From NCBI GenBank assembly GCA_965226915.1, contig CBDDEJ010000008.1, positions 766,621 to 830,620 on the forward strand: DNA of 64,000 bases. The letters are read 5' to 3'. Shown piece by piece: positions 35,572-43,405 of the stretch. The notes under the pieces were generated by a model. That model saw only the letters and a program-made list of their open reading frames with translations. It was not told the origin of the DNA and did not search any database. The stretch is from Io17-Chloro-G2 sp965226915. GTDB lineage: Bacteria > Chloroflexota > Dehalococcoidia > Lucifugimonadales > UBA3495. The translations under genes were made by a program, and so were the position numbers. How positions within the stretch are numbered: position 1 is the first letter of the stretch; every line of letters begins with the position of its first letter.

Positions 35572-37036
35572 GTAAGCTTAAGGTAACTGTTCAGACTTGA
35601 TGAGGTGAATTGGCTCAAAGCCGTTGGAAAAACGCTGGCATGGCCGGGGGAGTTGTGGCATACCAGGGAGGTGGACACTGAACTAGACCTGAACGCGGCG
35701 AGTGGCGAAACTCTGCTGGAGATAATTGCCGGCCAGCGGGCAGTCATTGCCGATTTGCAAAGGCGGATTGGGGTTCTGGAATCCCGTCCCAACCGGCGCG
35801 GGTCGTCGGGGATGCCGGGTAATCAGCCGCACTCCAGCCGGCAAGCGCCGGAGAAAAAGGAGCCCAGAAAGCCGCGCCGCCATGGCTTCGCCCGCCAGCG
35901 CATGACTCCTACCCGGCGGGTGGAGCATGCCGTGGCGGTCTGTCCCGACTGCGGGACTCACCTGAACGGCGGATGGGTACAGCGAACTCGGGAAGTCATT
36001 GAGCTACCGGTGGCTCCGGTAGAAGTGACCGAGCACGCCCTGGTAGCCCGCATCTGTCCGGTATGCCAGCGGCGCCGGCTGCCCAAAGAGGCCCTGCAGG
36101 GGGTGGTTCTGGGCCAGCAGCGCCTGGGGGTCAATCTGGTAAGCCTGATGGTGACCCTGCGGGAGGAGGGACGGTTGCCCATAAGAATCATCCAATGGTA
36201 CCTGGAGAGCGTCCATCAGTTGCACCTGAGTGTTGGCGCCATCGTCGAGGCCGTCCATGGAGTAGCCCGTCAGGCTGAGACGGCGGTGCGAGAGGTGCTC
36301 GAGCAAGTCCGCGCCAGTCCCGTGGTGCAGGGCGACGAAACCGGCTGGCGCCAGGACGGGAGCAACGGCTATGTTTGGACCTTCAGCACTCCCAGCGAAC
36401 GATACTTCCTGCGTCGGGGTCGGGATAAGGGGGTGGTGGATGAGGTGCTGGATTCCTCCTTCAGCGGAGTGTTGGTCAGTGATTTCTACGCCGCCTATAA
36501 CCACTACCCGGGCCTGAAGCAACGGTGCTGGGCTCATCTGCTGCGGGATATCCATGACCTGAAAGGGTTGTACCCAGAAGACGCTGGGCTGGCTCAGTGG
36601 GCCGAGGCGGTTCACCAGGTCTACACGGAGGCCAAGGCCTCGGTCCTTCCCCGAGCCCAGCCAGGCCATCGCACCCAGCTAATGCTGGAGGAGAAACTAA
36701 TGGTCTTGGCGCGGCCTTTCCTTAAAGATCCCCTGGCGAAAGATCCCCTGGCGGTTCAGGCCAAGCTCTGCCGGCGCATGGAACGGTTCATCAAGGAACT
36801 GTTTGTCTTCGTGTCGGACCCAGCCGTGCCCTCAGACAACAACGCCGCCGAGCGGAGCCTGCGGCATCTGGTAACCAGTCGCAAGATCAGCGGCGGCGCC
36901 CGCTCAGGGCAGGGCGCCGACAGCAAGATGACCTTGGCATCCCTCTTTGGCACCTGGCGGGCCAGAGGTCTCAATCCCCTCCTGGAATGCCGCCGGTTGC
37001 TCACTTCCCCTCAACTCTGAACAGTTTCAGCTTAAG
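35572..37036 (+). mobile_element. IS66-family element (ISBst12 type)
   Basis: About 1.46 kb holding one transposase. The ends pair approximately: left GTAAGCTTAAGGTAACTGTTCAGA and the complement of right TCTGAACAGTTTCAGCTTAA share TAAGC and ACTGTTCAGA. There are no tnpA/tnpB genes, as in the ISBst12 subgroup. I could not identify an 8-bp target duplication. It appears to have removed the start of the gene whose tail lies at 37038-37295. Confidence 0.75.
35605..37020 (+). CDS. IS66-family transposase
   Basis: 471 residues. A leucine-zipper-like segment (IIAGQRAVIADLQRRIGVLESR) precedes a zinc-binding domain (CPDCGTHL...CPVCQRRRLP). The DDE domain has D in VVQGDETGWRQDGSNGYVW, D in VLVSDFYAAYNHY and E in SDNNAAERSLRHL. 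A small in-frame duplication, KDPLAKDPLA, sits near residue 374. The first codon shown is TTG; the native start may be slightly different. Apparently intact. Confidence 0.9.
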   Translation: MNWLKAVGKTLAWPGELWHTREVDTELDLNAASGETLLEIIAGQRAVIADLQRRIGVLESRPNRRGSSGMPGNQPHSSRQAPEKKEPRKPRRHGFARQRMTPTRRVEHAVAVCPDCGTHLNGGWVQRTREVIELPVAPVEVTEHALVARICPVCQRRRLPKEALQGVVLGQQRLGVNLVSLMVTLREEGRLPIRIIQWYLESVHQLHLSVGAIVEAVHGVARQAETAVREVLEQVRASPVVQGDETGWRQDGSNGYVWTFSTPSERYFLRRGRDKGVVDEVLDSSFSGVLVSDFYAAYNHYPGLKQRCWAHLLRDIHDLKGLYPEDAGLAQWAEAVHQVYTEAKASVLPRAQPGHRTQLMLEEKLMVLARPFLKDPLAKDPLAVQAKLCRRMERFIKELFVFVSDPAVPSDNNAAERSLRHLVTSRKISGGARSGQGADSKMTLASLFGTWRARGLNPLLECRRLLTSPQL

Positions 37037-37037
37037 G

Positions 37038-37295
37038 GTCGCAGATGCGGTCCGTTCTGCGCGATCCGAAGCAGAGTTACGGTCACTCGGAAGCCAGGCT
37101 ATGGGTACGGCGGTGGCGATCAAAGAAGAGTTGGACCGCTACGGCATTTCAACGGACAGTCAAGCAATGCGTCGTTCGCTCGAAGACTTGAACGCCGACT
37201 ATGGTAATGACGTTTCAGAATTGCGCCGACGGCTCCACATAACGCTTCAACAGGTTGCCGGTTACTACCGTGCTCGGGCCCCTGGTCTAAACTGA
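37038..37295 (+). pseudogene. C-terminal fragment of unknown helical protein
   Basis: About 85 codons after the IS66 right end: DAVRSARSEAELRSLGSQAMGTAVAIKEELDRYGI...DVSELRRRLHITLQQVAGYYRARAPGLN. The sequence looks like genuine coding DNA, rich in helix formers, but has no start of its own. It is probably the tail of a gene cut by the IS66 element. Family not recognised. Confidence 0.4.
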
Positions 37296-37836
37296 CGCGC
37301 CTGGATTGATTCTCTCGGGTCCGAGATGCCACCGTGCCTGGTGACAGATACCTCCTCGCAATTGCACACAATCGCGAAATGGACTCAATCTGGCCGTCCC
37401 ATAGCTAAACACCGTGGCCCGAGCAATACCGCCAGGCTAAACAGGCTAGACGACTCCATTACGATATTGACCCCGTAATTGCCGATGCCCTTACCAGAGG
37501 TATCGCTTCATCTCGACTTGGCCGGGATTCCCCAGATCAAACCAACTTTCCTGGATATAGCTCCTTCTGGGATACCGTCAAATATAATCCCGCATTCCAA
37601 GGGCATCAAATGCGGCCTGATTCGCTCAAATTCCCCGCTTTCATTGGGCAACCACTGTACTGCCAAGCCTAAAATCCCCAAACCGCTGGTCTACGCCCAA
37701 GTCTCCCCCTTGGGAACCTCTTTTGCGACCCCGTAACCGTAACCAATCCCGATGCTCCTGAGGTGGACTAGCCAGGAGCCAGCCGAAGCCGGCCAATTCG
37801 TTCCAGTATCCCACATAGCATTTCCCGGCTCACTAG

Positions 37837-37981
37837 TACTACAACGACGCGTTATCCTACAAGGTAACTCGTGGGCGGATTTTGAAGCTGGCAACGAACG
37901 AGTGCGAGTCTCCCATGATGAACGGTCCGTAGCTGAAGAAGAAGACCTGAGCGTGTTTTCTCATAACGCGTCGTTGTAGTA
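37837..37981. mobile_element. MITE-B copy 1 (145 bp)
   Basis: Non-coding, with 19-bp perfect terminal inverted repeats TACTACAACGACGCGTTAT. CTAG flanks both sides (37833-37836, 37982-37985). The first 12 bases equal the termini of the IS701-type element at 52257, so that transposase family probably moves it. Confidence 0.88.
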
Positions 37982-37985
37982 CTAG

Positions 37986-38156
37986 AGGTCTGGCCGGAAA
38001 GCCATTGGCCGGGTTTCGCGCTACGCCAGACAGACGTATTATAGTCTTATGTGGCATGATAGTGTCTGTAATACGGTTCAAGAACCCACTGTTACATCGA
38101 CAATCGTCGCTAAGGAAACGGCAGCTTGGAGAGAATCGGGGTTTCCGTCCGAGTTT
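37986..38156 (+). mobile_element. MITE-A copy 2 (171 bp)
   Basis: Same length and sequence family as the other MITE-A copies, flanked by CTAG at 37982-37985 and 38157-38160. It lies directly against MITE-B, sharing one CTAG. Comparison with intact IS1380 copy 1 (GAGGTGCTGGTGAGCC) shows that the host sequence was GAGGTGCTAGTGAGCC with one CTAG before insertion. Confidence 0.9.
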
Positions 38157-39478
38157 CTAGCACCTCAGCAAGCTGAAACACCAGCCTTCTGGCATGGCGC
38201 ACCAACCGTCCTCCGGTCTTGATCATCCTGGTCTGAAGACTGGTCAGCGACCAGTGCTTCATCGACTCCGGCAACACCAGCCTTCTCAAGAAGTTGCCCA
38301 AGTTGTAAGCCAGTACGAACAACTCCAGCCTGACCTGATTGGCCACGAACTTGTGGCAGGACAACCTGGTCCAGTTCAGGGCGTACTTGCCTTCTTTTAT
38401 CCATTGCTCCGCCGTGCCTCGGCCATTGTAAAAGCGGACTATCCCGATGTTTGGATAGCTCAGATTGGTGACTATGAAGCCCACTCTGGGAAACAGTTCT
38501 CCCTGGCGCCACTCCACCTTAGAGTCCACTCTCCGAGCAACGTTCCAGCTCTGGGCCTGGTAGACGAAGTCATGATAGGAGACGATGGGCTTTGGGGAAG
38601 GCCCCTCAGTAGGCCGTGTCAGCAGGTGCGCTATCTCCCGCTGCAGCACTTCTGTAGCACTTCTGTAGCACTTCTGTAGCACTTCTGTAGCACTTCTGTA
38701 GCACTTCGTTTGCTGGCAGCCTGATGGCGTAGCCGATGTTTCTTGCTTCCAGATAATCGTATATCTCCGGCTTGGCGAAGGCGGCGTCAGCACGAAACAG
38801 CAGCCTGACCGCTGCTGTCAAATAACGCTCCACCACCGGATCAAGGACTTCTTGCCAATCATCGGCACTGGGGACGTTGCCTGACCGTAGCTTCGCTCCT
38901 TCACAATCCCCGAACTGGTTGAACAGAAAGAGAGGGTGATAGCAGACGCATTCGAAGTGGCCGTTATAGGCTGCTCCCTCCTGCTGGCCGTGCACTGGAC
39001 TCTCGGAACTATCCATATCCAGGATAACTCGCCGGTGTAGGGTGTGGGCCATCGCCCGTTCCACCCAACGGGTATTCATTCGTGCCAGCGCCTGCCGGTT
39101 GTCCTCTTGGGTCAGGAACTCCGTCTCGAACCGGCCCATCTCACTGGTGCTGGCTCCTTTCCGCTCCGAGCCTTGCCATCCCACGATCACTCGCATGGCT
39201 GGGTCTTGGGAAAGGCGCACTGCGTCATTGGTGTCGTCGTAGCCGGCCAAGCGGCTGTAGATCGACTGTCTTAGCAGCGGAACCAGGTGGTGAAGGATAT
39301 TGCGTCCGGTACGGCTTTCCTGGAGGTAGTCCTCAGCGATTTCGGTAAGGCCCAAGGCATCATCAAACTCTCGAAAGGCAAGAAGACCAGCGTCGGTGGT
39401 GATGGTGGCACCGTGAAATGCCAGGCGGACTTTGGGGTTGAACTGGAGCCGGAGAGAGGCCTTTTCGCCGTCACCCAT
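38157..39478 (-). pseudogene. IS1380 transposase, frame-broken by an 11-bp repeat
   Basis: Nearly identical to the intact transposase at 26636, but split into two frames. Residues 1 to about 263 read normally from ATG 39478. Five extra copies of an 11-bp unit (55 bp, one base out of frame) then shift translation. The rest (AHLLTRPTEG...) continues in another frame to LVFQLAEVL, where MITE-A interrupts it. The true C-terminus lies beyond the nested elements at about 37752-37836. Confidence 0.9.
38646..38700. repeat. 11-bp tandem repeat, five units
   Basis: Five perfect copies of GCACTTCTGTA followed by a partial sixth, inside the IS1380 transposase. The equivalent place in copy 1 has none. 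Because 11 is not a multiple of 3, gain or loss of units switches the reading frame. Confidence 0.95.
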
Positions 39479-39586
39479 GGGGTGCCTCCAGGATGCTTAC
39501 GCTACCTATATAAAACTCGCCAAGCTATGGGGTAATTATAGCCATACCGACGGCCAACGTCTCACAAATGGACAATGGTTTAAAGA

Positions 39587-40033
39587 ATGCCGACGATTTA
39601 CTCAGAGGGATATTCAGCCATATGGGAAATGTGGGTTAACTTCAACGCCATGCAGCCCGAGGACTACGAGAATTTCCGATACCCGCCTCCGTTTGAACGG
39701 AACTACCAAACCGGTATTGAAGAGGGGTTCAGCTTCTGCAAGACCGGCCGGATGCCGTACGACCCGGTGGTGTGCGCCACGCTGATTGCGATCAAACATC
39801 ACCTCGGGAACTACGTGAGGGTCAGCAGCGACGGGGACTTCGACGATGCCGACGAATGGGGTCCGGCGTACGATCTGTACTTCAGGGCGTTGCGGCGGGA
39901 GTTGCCGCCGCTCTTCCGCCAGTTCGCTGCCAAGCTGAGCGGCGCTAAAGCTGCCCGGTTTTGCAACGGTCACTTCGTAGAATCCGACGGCAACGGTAAC
40001 TGCGGATACTGTGGTGGCCGGCCAGGAAGTTAA
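39587..40033 (+). CDS. Unknown protein, N-terminus cut by IS1380
   Basis: An open frame of 148 codons whose first 16 codons lie inside the IS1380 end, so the native start is lost or is ATG 39650 (MQPEDYENFRYPPPFERNYQTG). The body has CATLIAIKHHLGNYVRVSSDGDFDDADEWGPAYDLYFRALRRELPPLF and ends with a Cys-rich tail (CNGH...NCGYCGG) that could bind zinc. The family is not recognised. It is the first gene of the small-gene run; hammerhead 1 begins on the very next base after its stop. Confidence 0.55.
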   Translation: MPTIYSEGYSAIWEMWVNFNAMQPEDYENFRYPPPFERNYQTGIEEGFSFCKTGRMPYDPVVCATLIAIKHHLGNYVRVSSDGDFDDADEWGPAYDLYFRALRRELPPLFRQFAAKLSGAKAARFCNGHFVESDGNGNCGYCGGRPGS

Positions 40034-40088
40034 CCCGCCCGATGAGTCCCAGTGGGGACGAAACCGGAGCGGCCGCTCCGGTCGCGGG
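40034..40088 (+). ncRNA. Hammerhead ribozyme 1 (type I, variant core)
   Basis: Stem I CCCGC (40034-40038) pairs with GCGGG (40084-40088). Core CCGATGA (40039-40045) has C where U4 is expected. Stem II is GTCCC-AGTG-GGGAC, then GAAA (40060-40063), stem III CCGGAGC-GGCC-GCTCCGG, then T-C. Cleavage would fall after C40083. All parts except the U4 position match the hammerhead consensus. It fills the gap between a stop codon and the next gene's ribosome site. The U4C change may weaken cleavage. Confidence 0.72.
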
Positions 40089-40119
40089 AGCCTATACCCA
40101 ACCCGCTTGGAGATTGAAG

Positions 40120-40458
40120 ATGGCAGACAACGTGCGAAGCGTCGCGGACATACCGGGCTTTATGGGGCAGGGGCCTCCGGCGTACTACCGCTGTGAATCA
40201 ACGGACTTCGGCGCCGAGAAGACATCGGACGTCCATTTCAGAGACGAAGACGGCGGCTTCCTGCGCCCCGATGATCTCTACTACGCTGAGCTTGTCGAGT
40301 TCGAGACGAAGTGCAGCGGCTTTTTCTGCGAGACCTGCATCGAGCGCTTCGGGAAGAAGCACGGCCACCGGCCGACGCTGGCCGCGTTCCTGGAGGCCAA
40401 GGCCACCGGGCAAGTGGCTGGCCTGGGAAAAAAGCTCTACCAGACGTTGGTCAACTAA
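40120..40458 (+). CDS. Small unknown protein with Cys motif
   Basis: 112 residues from ATG 40120 (MADNVRSVADIPGFMGQGPPAYYRCESTDFGAEKTSDVHFRDEDGGFLRPDDLYYAEL). A C-x4-C-x2-C group with a nearby His (CSGFFCETCIERFGKKHGH) suggests a zinc site. Not a family I can name. It starts 36 bases after the predicted cleavage site of hammerhead 1, so the processed mRNA would begin GCGGGAGCC. It is the first of three genes between the two ribozymes. Confidence 0.7.
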   Translation: MADNVRSVADIPGFMGQGPPAYYRCESTDFGAEKTSDVHFRDEDGGFLRPDDLYYAELVEFETKCSGFFCETCIERFGKKHGHRPTLAAFLEAKATGQVAGLGKKLYQTLVN

Positions 40459-40488
40459 CAAGGGGAGAGACACAAAATAAGTATTTCC

Positions 40489-40914
40489 GTGGAGGGAATC
40501 CGGGACTGGGAAGCAGAGCTTTCCGTGTCCCCACTGAAGGTAACTGAGGGATTGGATGTCCCGGAAAAAAGCTGGGGCCATGCGATCTACTACGATGGCA
40601 ACAATATGGGCGAGTTCCTGTGGAACGGACCATCCTATTATCATGACCGGCTGCATGGGTTCCTGGTGGCCTATGCGTTTGAGTTCTACGTGGATGAGGA
40701 TGGAAAGCTCAAGGCCACCGGGTCGTTGTATCAAGCCACTGAAGGGGCTAGGGGAGACCTCTACACGCTGACGGATGAGGTTTTGATGGAAGTCGAAATC
40801 GGGATCCAGTTCAAGTCGGAAGAGACTCAAATCGCTGTCGTGCGGTTCGTAAAGAACCATCGTGATGAGGATTGCGAGGACGATGACGATGAGGATTGCG
40901 AGGACGATGACTGA
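40489..40914 (+). CDS. Unknown acidic protein
   Basis: 141 residues, beta-rich (DVPEKSWGHAIYYDGNNMGEFLWNGPSYYHDRLHGFLVAYAFEFYVDEDGKLKATGSLYQ), ending with a strongly acidic repeat DEDCEDDDDEDCEDDD. The tail arises from a duplicated 18-base unit. GTG 40489 is the apparent start, with GGGGAGAG rather far upstream. Family not recognised. Second gene of the ribozyme-bracketed segment. Confidence 0.65.
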   Translation: MEGIRDWEAELSVSPLKVTEGLDVPEKSWGHAIYYDGNNMGEFLWNGPSYYHDRLHGFLVAYAFEFYVDEDGKLKATGSLYQATEGARGDLYTLTDEVLMEVEIGIQFKSEETQIAVVRFVKNHRDEDCEDDDDEDCEDDD

Positions 40915-40927
40915 CGAGGAGAGAGAA

Positions 40928-41248
40928 ATGGCAGACAGCTTGGATACGATCCGTTCCCACACGGAAGAGCTGATCAGGGGAGCCTGCCTTCTGCTGAAAG
41001 CATCCCACACGCAGGCCTCGACCGCGTGGGCCACTGTTGCGTCGGCGAAGGCGACGCTCTACCTGGCTGAGGTCATTCGAGCCCAGGGAAGCGGGCAACC
41101 GAAGGAGCTGCAGCCGTTGGATGCGGATTCCCAAAAGGGCAAGTGTGCGTTCTGCGAGGCGGAGTTCCCCAAGAGTGCGTTGAATTACTCCTCGGGGGAC
41201 CCGGCGTGCGCTCCCTGCCAGAAGGCGTTCGACCTTCCCCCCTCCTGA
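40928..41248 (+). CDS. Small zinc-ribbon protein
   Basis: 106 residues from ATG 40928 (MADSLDTIRSHTEELIRGACLLLKASHTQASTAWATVASAKATLYLAEVIRAQG), chosen because GAGGAGAG lies 7 bases upstream; in-frame ATG 40907 is an alternative. The N-terminal part is helical. The C-terminal part has C-x2-C...C-x2-C (CAFCEAEFPKSALNYSSGDPACAPC), a zinc ribbon. Function unknown. Hammerhead 2 starts 12 bases after its stop. Confidence 0.7.
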   Translation: MADSLDTIRSHTEELIRGACLLLKASHTQASTAWATVASAKATLYLAEVIRAQGSGQPKELQPLDADSQKGKCAFCEAEFPKSALNYSSGDPACAPCQKAFDLPPS

Positions 41249-41259
41249 GCCGGCAGCCT

Positions 41260-41310
41260 CCCGCCTGACGAGTCCGGAAGGACGAAACGGGGCCCTGGCC
41301 CCGTCGCGGG
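41260..41310 (+). ncRNA. Hammerhead ribozyme 2 (type I, consensus core)
   Basis: Stem I CCCGC (41260/1-41264) pairs with GCGGG (41306-41310). Core CTGACGA (41265-41271) fits CUGANGA exactly. Stem II is GTCC-GGAA-GGAC, followed by GAAA (41284-41287), stem III CGGGGC-CCTG-GCCCCG, then T-C with cleavage after C41305. Every invariant nucleotide of the hammerhead core is present. Both open ends are at stem I, so it is type I. It lies wholly between two genes, like hammerhead 1. Confidence 0.88.
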
Positions 41311-41352
41311 GAGCGGTGGGCGTTGCCCAAGGTGCAAGCCAATTTGGAGCGC

Positions 41353-41733
41353 ATGAGGTTTGAGATGAGCATGGACTACATGATGAAGCTGCGGTTGCAG
41401 CTTGGGAACCAGGGATTCGACACCGACGACCTGAGCGATGATGAGGTATCGGACCGGTTCGAGTTGAAGCTCGTGCGGCAGTGCGGCTTTTGCCGCAGCA
41501 CGCCGAACCTGGCAGGCGATCCCGATGCCCCGGCGGTTTGTCAGGTATGCCAGGGCACGGACTTCGTGAACCGCGAGGCGGCGGTCAGCAAGCCGTCGCA
41601 CCTCCGGCGGAAGAGTGAGGCTGGGTGGACAGAGTGCGGATTGCAATTGGCCAAAGGGGTCAGTGTGAACCGGCCTCCCCGGGTGGTCGAGGCCAACTGC
41701 ACCTGCTGGGCCTGCAACCATCAACAGGCGTAG
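41353..41733 (+). CDS. Zinc-finger-rich unknown protein
   Basis: 126 residues from ATG 41353, with GGAG five bases upstream. It carries CGFC...CQVC and, at the end, ECGLQL...CTCWAC, giving two probable zinc sites. DLSDDEVSDRFELKLVRQ in the first part is acidic and helical. Family unknown. It begins 47 bases after the predicted cleavage site of hammerhead 2. Confidence 0.65.
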   Translation: MRFEMSMDYMMKLRLQLGNQGFDTDDLSDDEVSDRFELKLVRQCGFCRSTPNLAGDPDAPAVCQVCQGTDFVNREAAVSKPSHLRRKSEAGWTECGLQLAKGVSVNRPPRVVEANCTCWACNHQQA

Positions 41734-41772
41734 AGCGCAGCGCTCGTGGGAACCCGAACCGGAGACGGCAGC

Positions 41773-42072
41773 ATGGCCGGAAAAGGAATAGGAGTAGGCA
41801 TGATAGTAGGGAATACGACATACCACAGAGTGGCCAGCGACGGCATTGCCCACCCGACCAAGGTTATGGACAGCAATGCCCCCTTCCAAGCACGGTGCAG
41901 CCCACGTGAGATCGCAATCTTCCTGGCCCGCAACTGGAGACCGGATGAGAACGGCGTTGCCATCGGAGCCAGAGTGCCGGCGGGCATCCGACGCACCATC
42001 GAGGCCATCCCTCTGCGTGACCTCAACACCCTAGTCGGACGGGACATCAGGCCGACACCTGCGGGAGAGTAA
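41773..42072 (+). CDS. Unknown small protein
   Basis: 99 residues from ATG 41773 (MAGKGIGVGMIVGNTTYHRVASDGIAHPTKVMDSNAPFQ), preceded by GGAGA at 8 bases. PREIAIFLARNWRPDENGVAIGARVPAGIRRTIEAIPLRDLNTLVGRD is protein-like, but I cannot place it in a family. Its stop overlaps the next small frame as TAATG. Confidence 0.6.
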   Translation: MAGKGIGVGMIVGNTTYHRVASDGIAHPTKVMDSNAPFQARCSPREIAIFLARNWRPDENGVAIGARVPAGIRRTIEAIPLRDLNTLVGRDIRPTPAGE

Positions 42073-42137
42073 TGCCCTACGTCATTACGGAGCAGCGTGC
42101 CGAGATGCTACGGGTAGTAACGGGATGGAGACGGTAG
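42072..42137 (+). CDS. 21-residue translationally coupled small protein
   Basis: ATG overlaps the previous stop (TAATG) and opens MPYVITEQRAEMLRVVTGWRR. Such overlap favours re-initiation, which is the main reason to list it. A terminator follows at 42192. No family is visible. Confidence 0.35.
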   Translation: MPYVITEQRAEMLRVVTGWRR

Positions 42138-42191
42138 GAAGAGAGTAAAAACCACCGCCCCACTAAGGGGAGCAGAACGGAAACCCCAAAA

Positions 42192-42216
42192 CCCCGGCGT
42201 TTCGCCGAGGTTTTTT
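42192..42216 (+). terminator. Intrinsic terminator
   Basis: CCCCGGCG-TTT-CGCCGAGG with one mismatch, followed by TTTTTT. It closes the first small-gene run (39.6-42.1 kb), including both ribozymes. Confidence 0.85.
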
Positions 42217-42294
42217 CATGCCCGGAAGAAATCCCAGAGGTACAGGCTGATTCGATAGAAAGAGAAGAAATCTTCGGACCAGGAAAAAAGGGAA

Positions 42295-43251
42295 ATGAAC
42301 AATGCAATGAGCTCAATTGGATGGGAGGGCTTCATCACCGGCTCCCGGAAAGAACTGCTGCCCAGCATGGGATGGAAGGTAGACCTGTTCGGACAAGGAC
42401 AAAGGCAACTCAACCTGAGGGCCAAGGTGCTGGACTGGAAAGATCGCACCTGGGCGGACCAAACCTTCCTGCAAGCCGCCTATGGCTTCCGGAAGGACGG
42501 CGCCATCGTTCTGACCCTGGAAGACGTGAGGAAGGACAGTATCCTGCAGCCCCTACTATACGGAACCCGCAGGGAGACGCCCCAGGGCGCGTACCCGGAA
42601 CCCGGGTGGGCATTGCCCGGCGCCGACACCCGCATCCGGATGCACCTCCAGGAGCACACCTGCTGGAAATGGATGAACCCCCAAAACGACACGGTGGCAT
42701 GGATAGGGCCGGACGGCTCCATCATCCTGACCTCCCCGGAGGGATGGGGAATGCTCGACCTGGCGTGGCGGGAACCAGCCAAATACCACGAGTTCGGCGA
42801 GAGGAAAAAAATCTGCGCCTGGCAACTCGACCAGGGTCAACAGCCCGGGTGGGCCACATCGCCCCCGATGCTACCAAGGGACGGGCTGCAGCCCCTGGGA
42901 GAGGAATGGCAGGTCGACTCGGTCACCCAGTCCCACGGCGTGACCCACACCAAGCACCGCCGTAAGGGACTCCTGGGAGAGAGCATCCTGGAGACAGAAG
43001 ACGAACAACACCTGCTCCGGTGGCGCACCAAACACACGAGGAGCGGGTCCACCTGGAAGACCAACCCGATGGGCGACCCTGGGTGGAGCATCACGATAAC
43101 AATGTCCTTCACCGGGAATCCAATGGCAAAAGTCACCTCGAAACGAGACGGAGAAACCCTCATCAACATAGGGTCATCATGGAACGGAGACATCGCCTAC
43201 CTGATAGCCCACGAATATGTCCGGGTCAAGGCGCGGAGAGCAAAGGAGTAG
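42295..43251 (+). CDS. Unknown 318-residue protein
   Basis: Soluble, Trp-rich and beta-rich protein (MSSIGWEGFITGSRKELLPSMGWKVDLFGQGQRQLNLRAK; HTCWKWMNPQNDTVAWIGPDGSIILTSPEGWGMLDLAW). There is no signal peptide or membrane helix, and I do not recognise a domain. It begins a new unit after the terminator at 42192, with AAGGGAAATG at the start. The coding pattern over the whole length supports a real gene. Confidence 0.65.
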   Translation: MNNAMSSIGWEGFITGSRKELLPSMGWKVDLFGQGQRQLNLRAKVLDWKDRTWADQTFLQAAYGFRKDGAIVLTLEDVRKDSILQPLLYGTRRETPQGAYPEPGWALPGADTRIRMHLQEHTCWKWMNPQNDTVAWIGPDGSIILTSPEGWGMLDLAWREPAKYHEFGERKKICAWQLDQGQQPGWATSPPMLPRDGLQPLGEEWQVDSVTQSHGVTHTKHRRKGLLGESILETEDEQHLLRWRTKHTRSGSTWKTNPMGDPGWSITITMSFTGNPMAKVTSKRDGETLINIGSSWNGDIAYLIAHEYVRVKARRAKE

Positions 43252-43405
43252 ACCCGAACACGCCAGGCCATCCCCCACGCACCGGAACCATCCCCAACTC
43301 CCATCCACCAGCAACAGCCCCCACCAAGACTCTCAACCACGAGAGATGCAGCCCCAGCACATCCGCTCGCCTGGGTCCAAAACCCCAACATCCTGGAGGA
43401 ATGAA

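Larger units (their letters stand above)
37516..39635 (-). mobile_element. IS1380-family element, copy 2 (broken and invaded)
   Basis: Matches copy 1 over its whole length but is interrupted twice. The 3' part contains a nested MITE-B plus MITE-A (37837-38156) inserted at a CTAG within the transposase tail, and an 11-bp unit has expanded at 38646-38700. Removing these gives about 1.74 kb, equal to copy 1. The left end (on the plus strand, 39624-39635) abuts and truncates the gene that follows. Confidence 0.85.

Noticed and set aside
41733..41772. Possible third hammerhead between the genes at 41353 and 41773 (GGGAACCCGAAC...CGGAGACGG)
   Set aside because: Two short hairpins and GAA are present, but there is no CUGANGA core and no cleavable UH at the right place.
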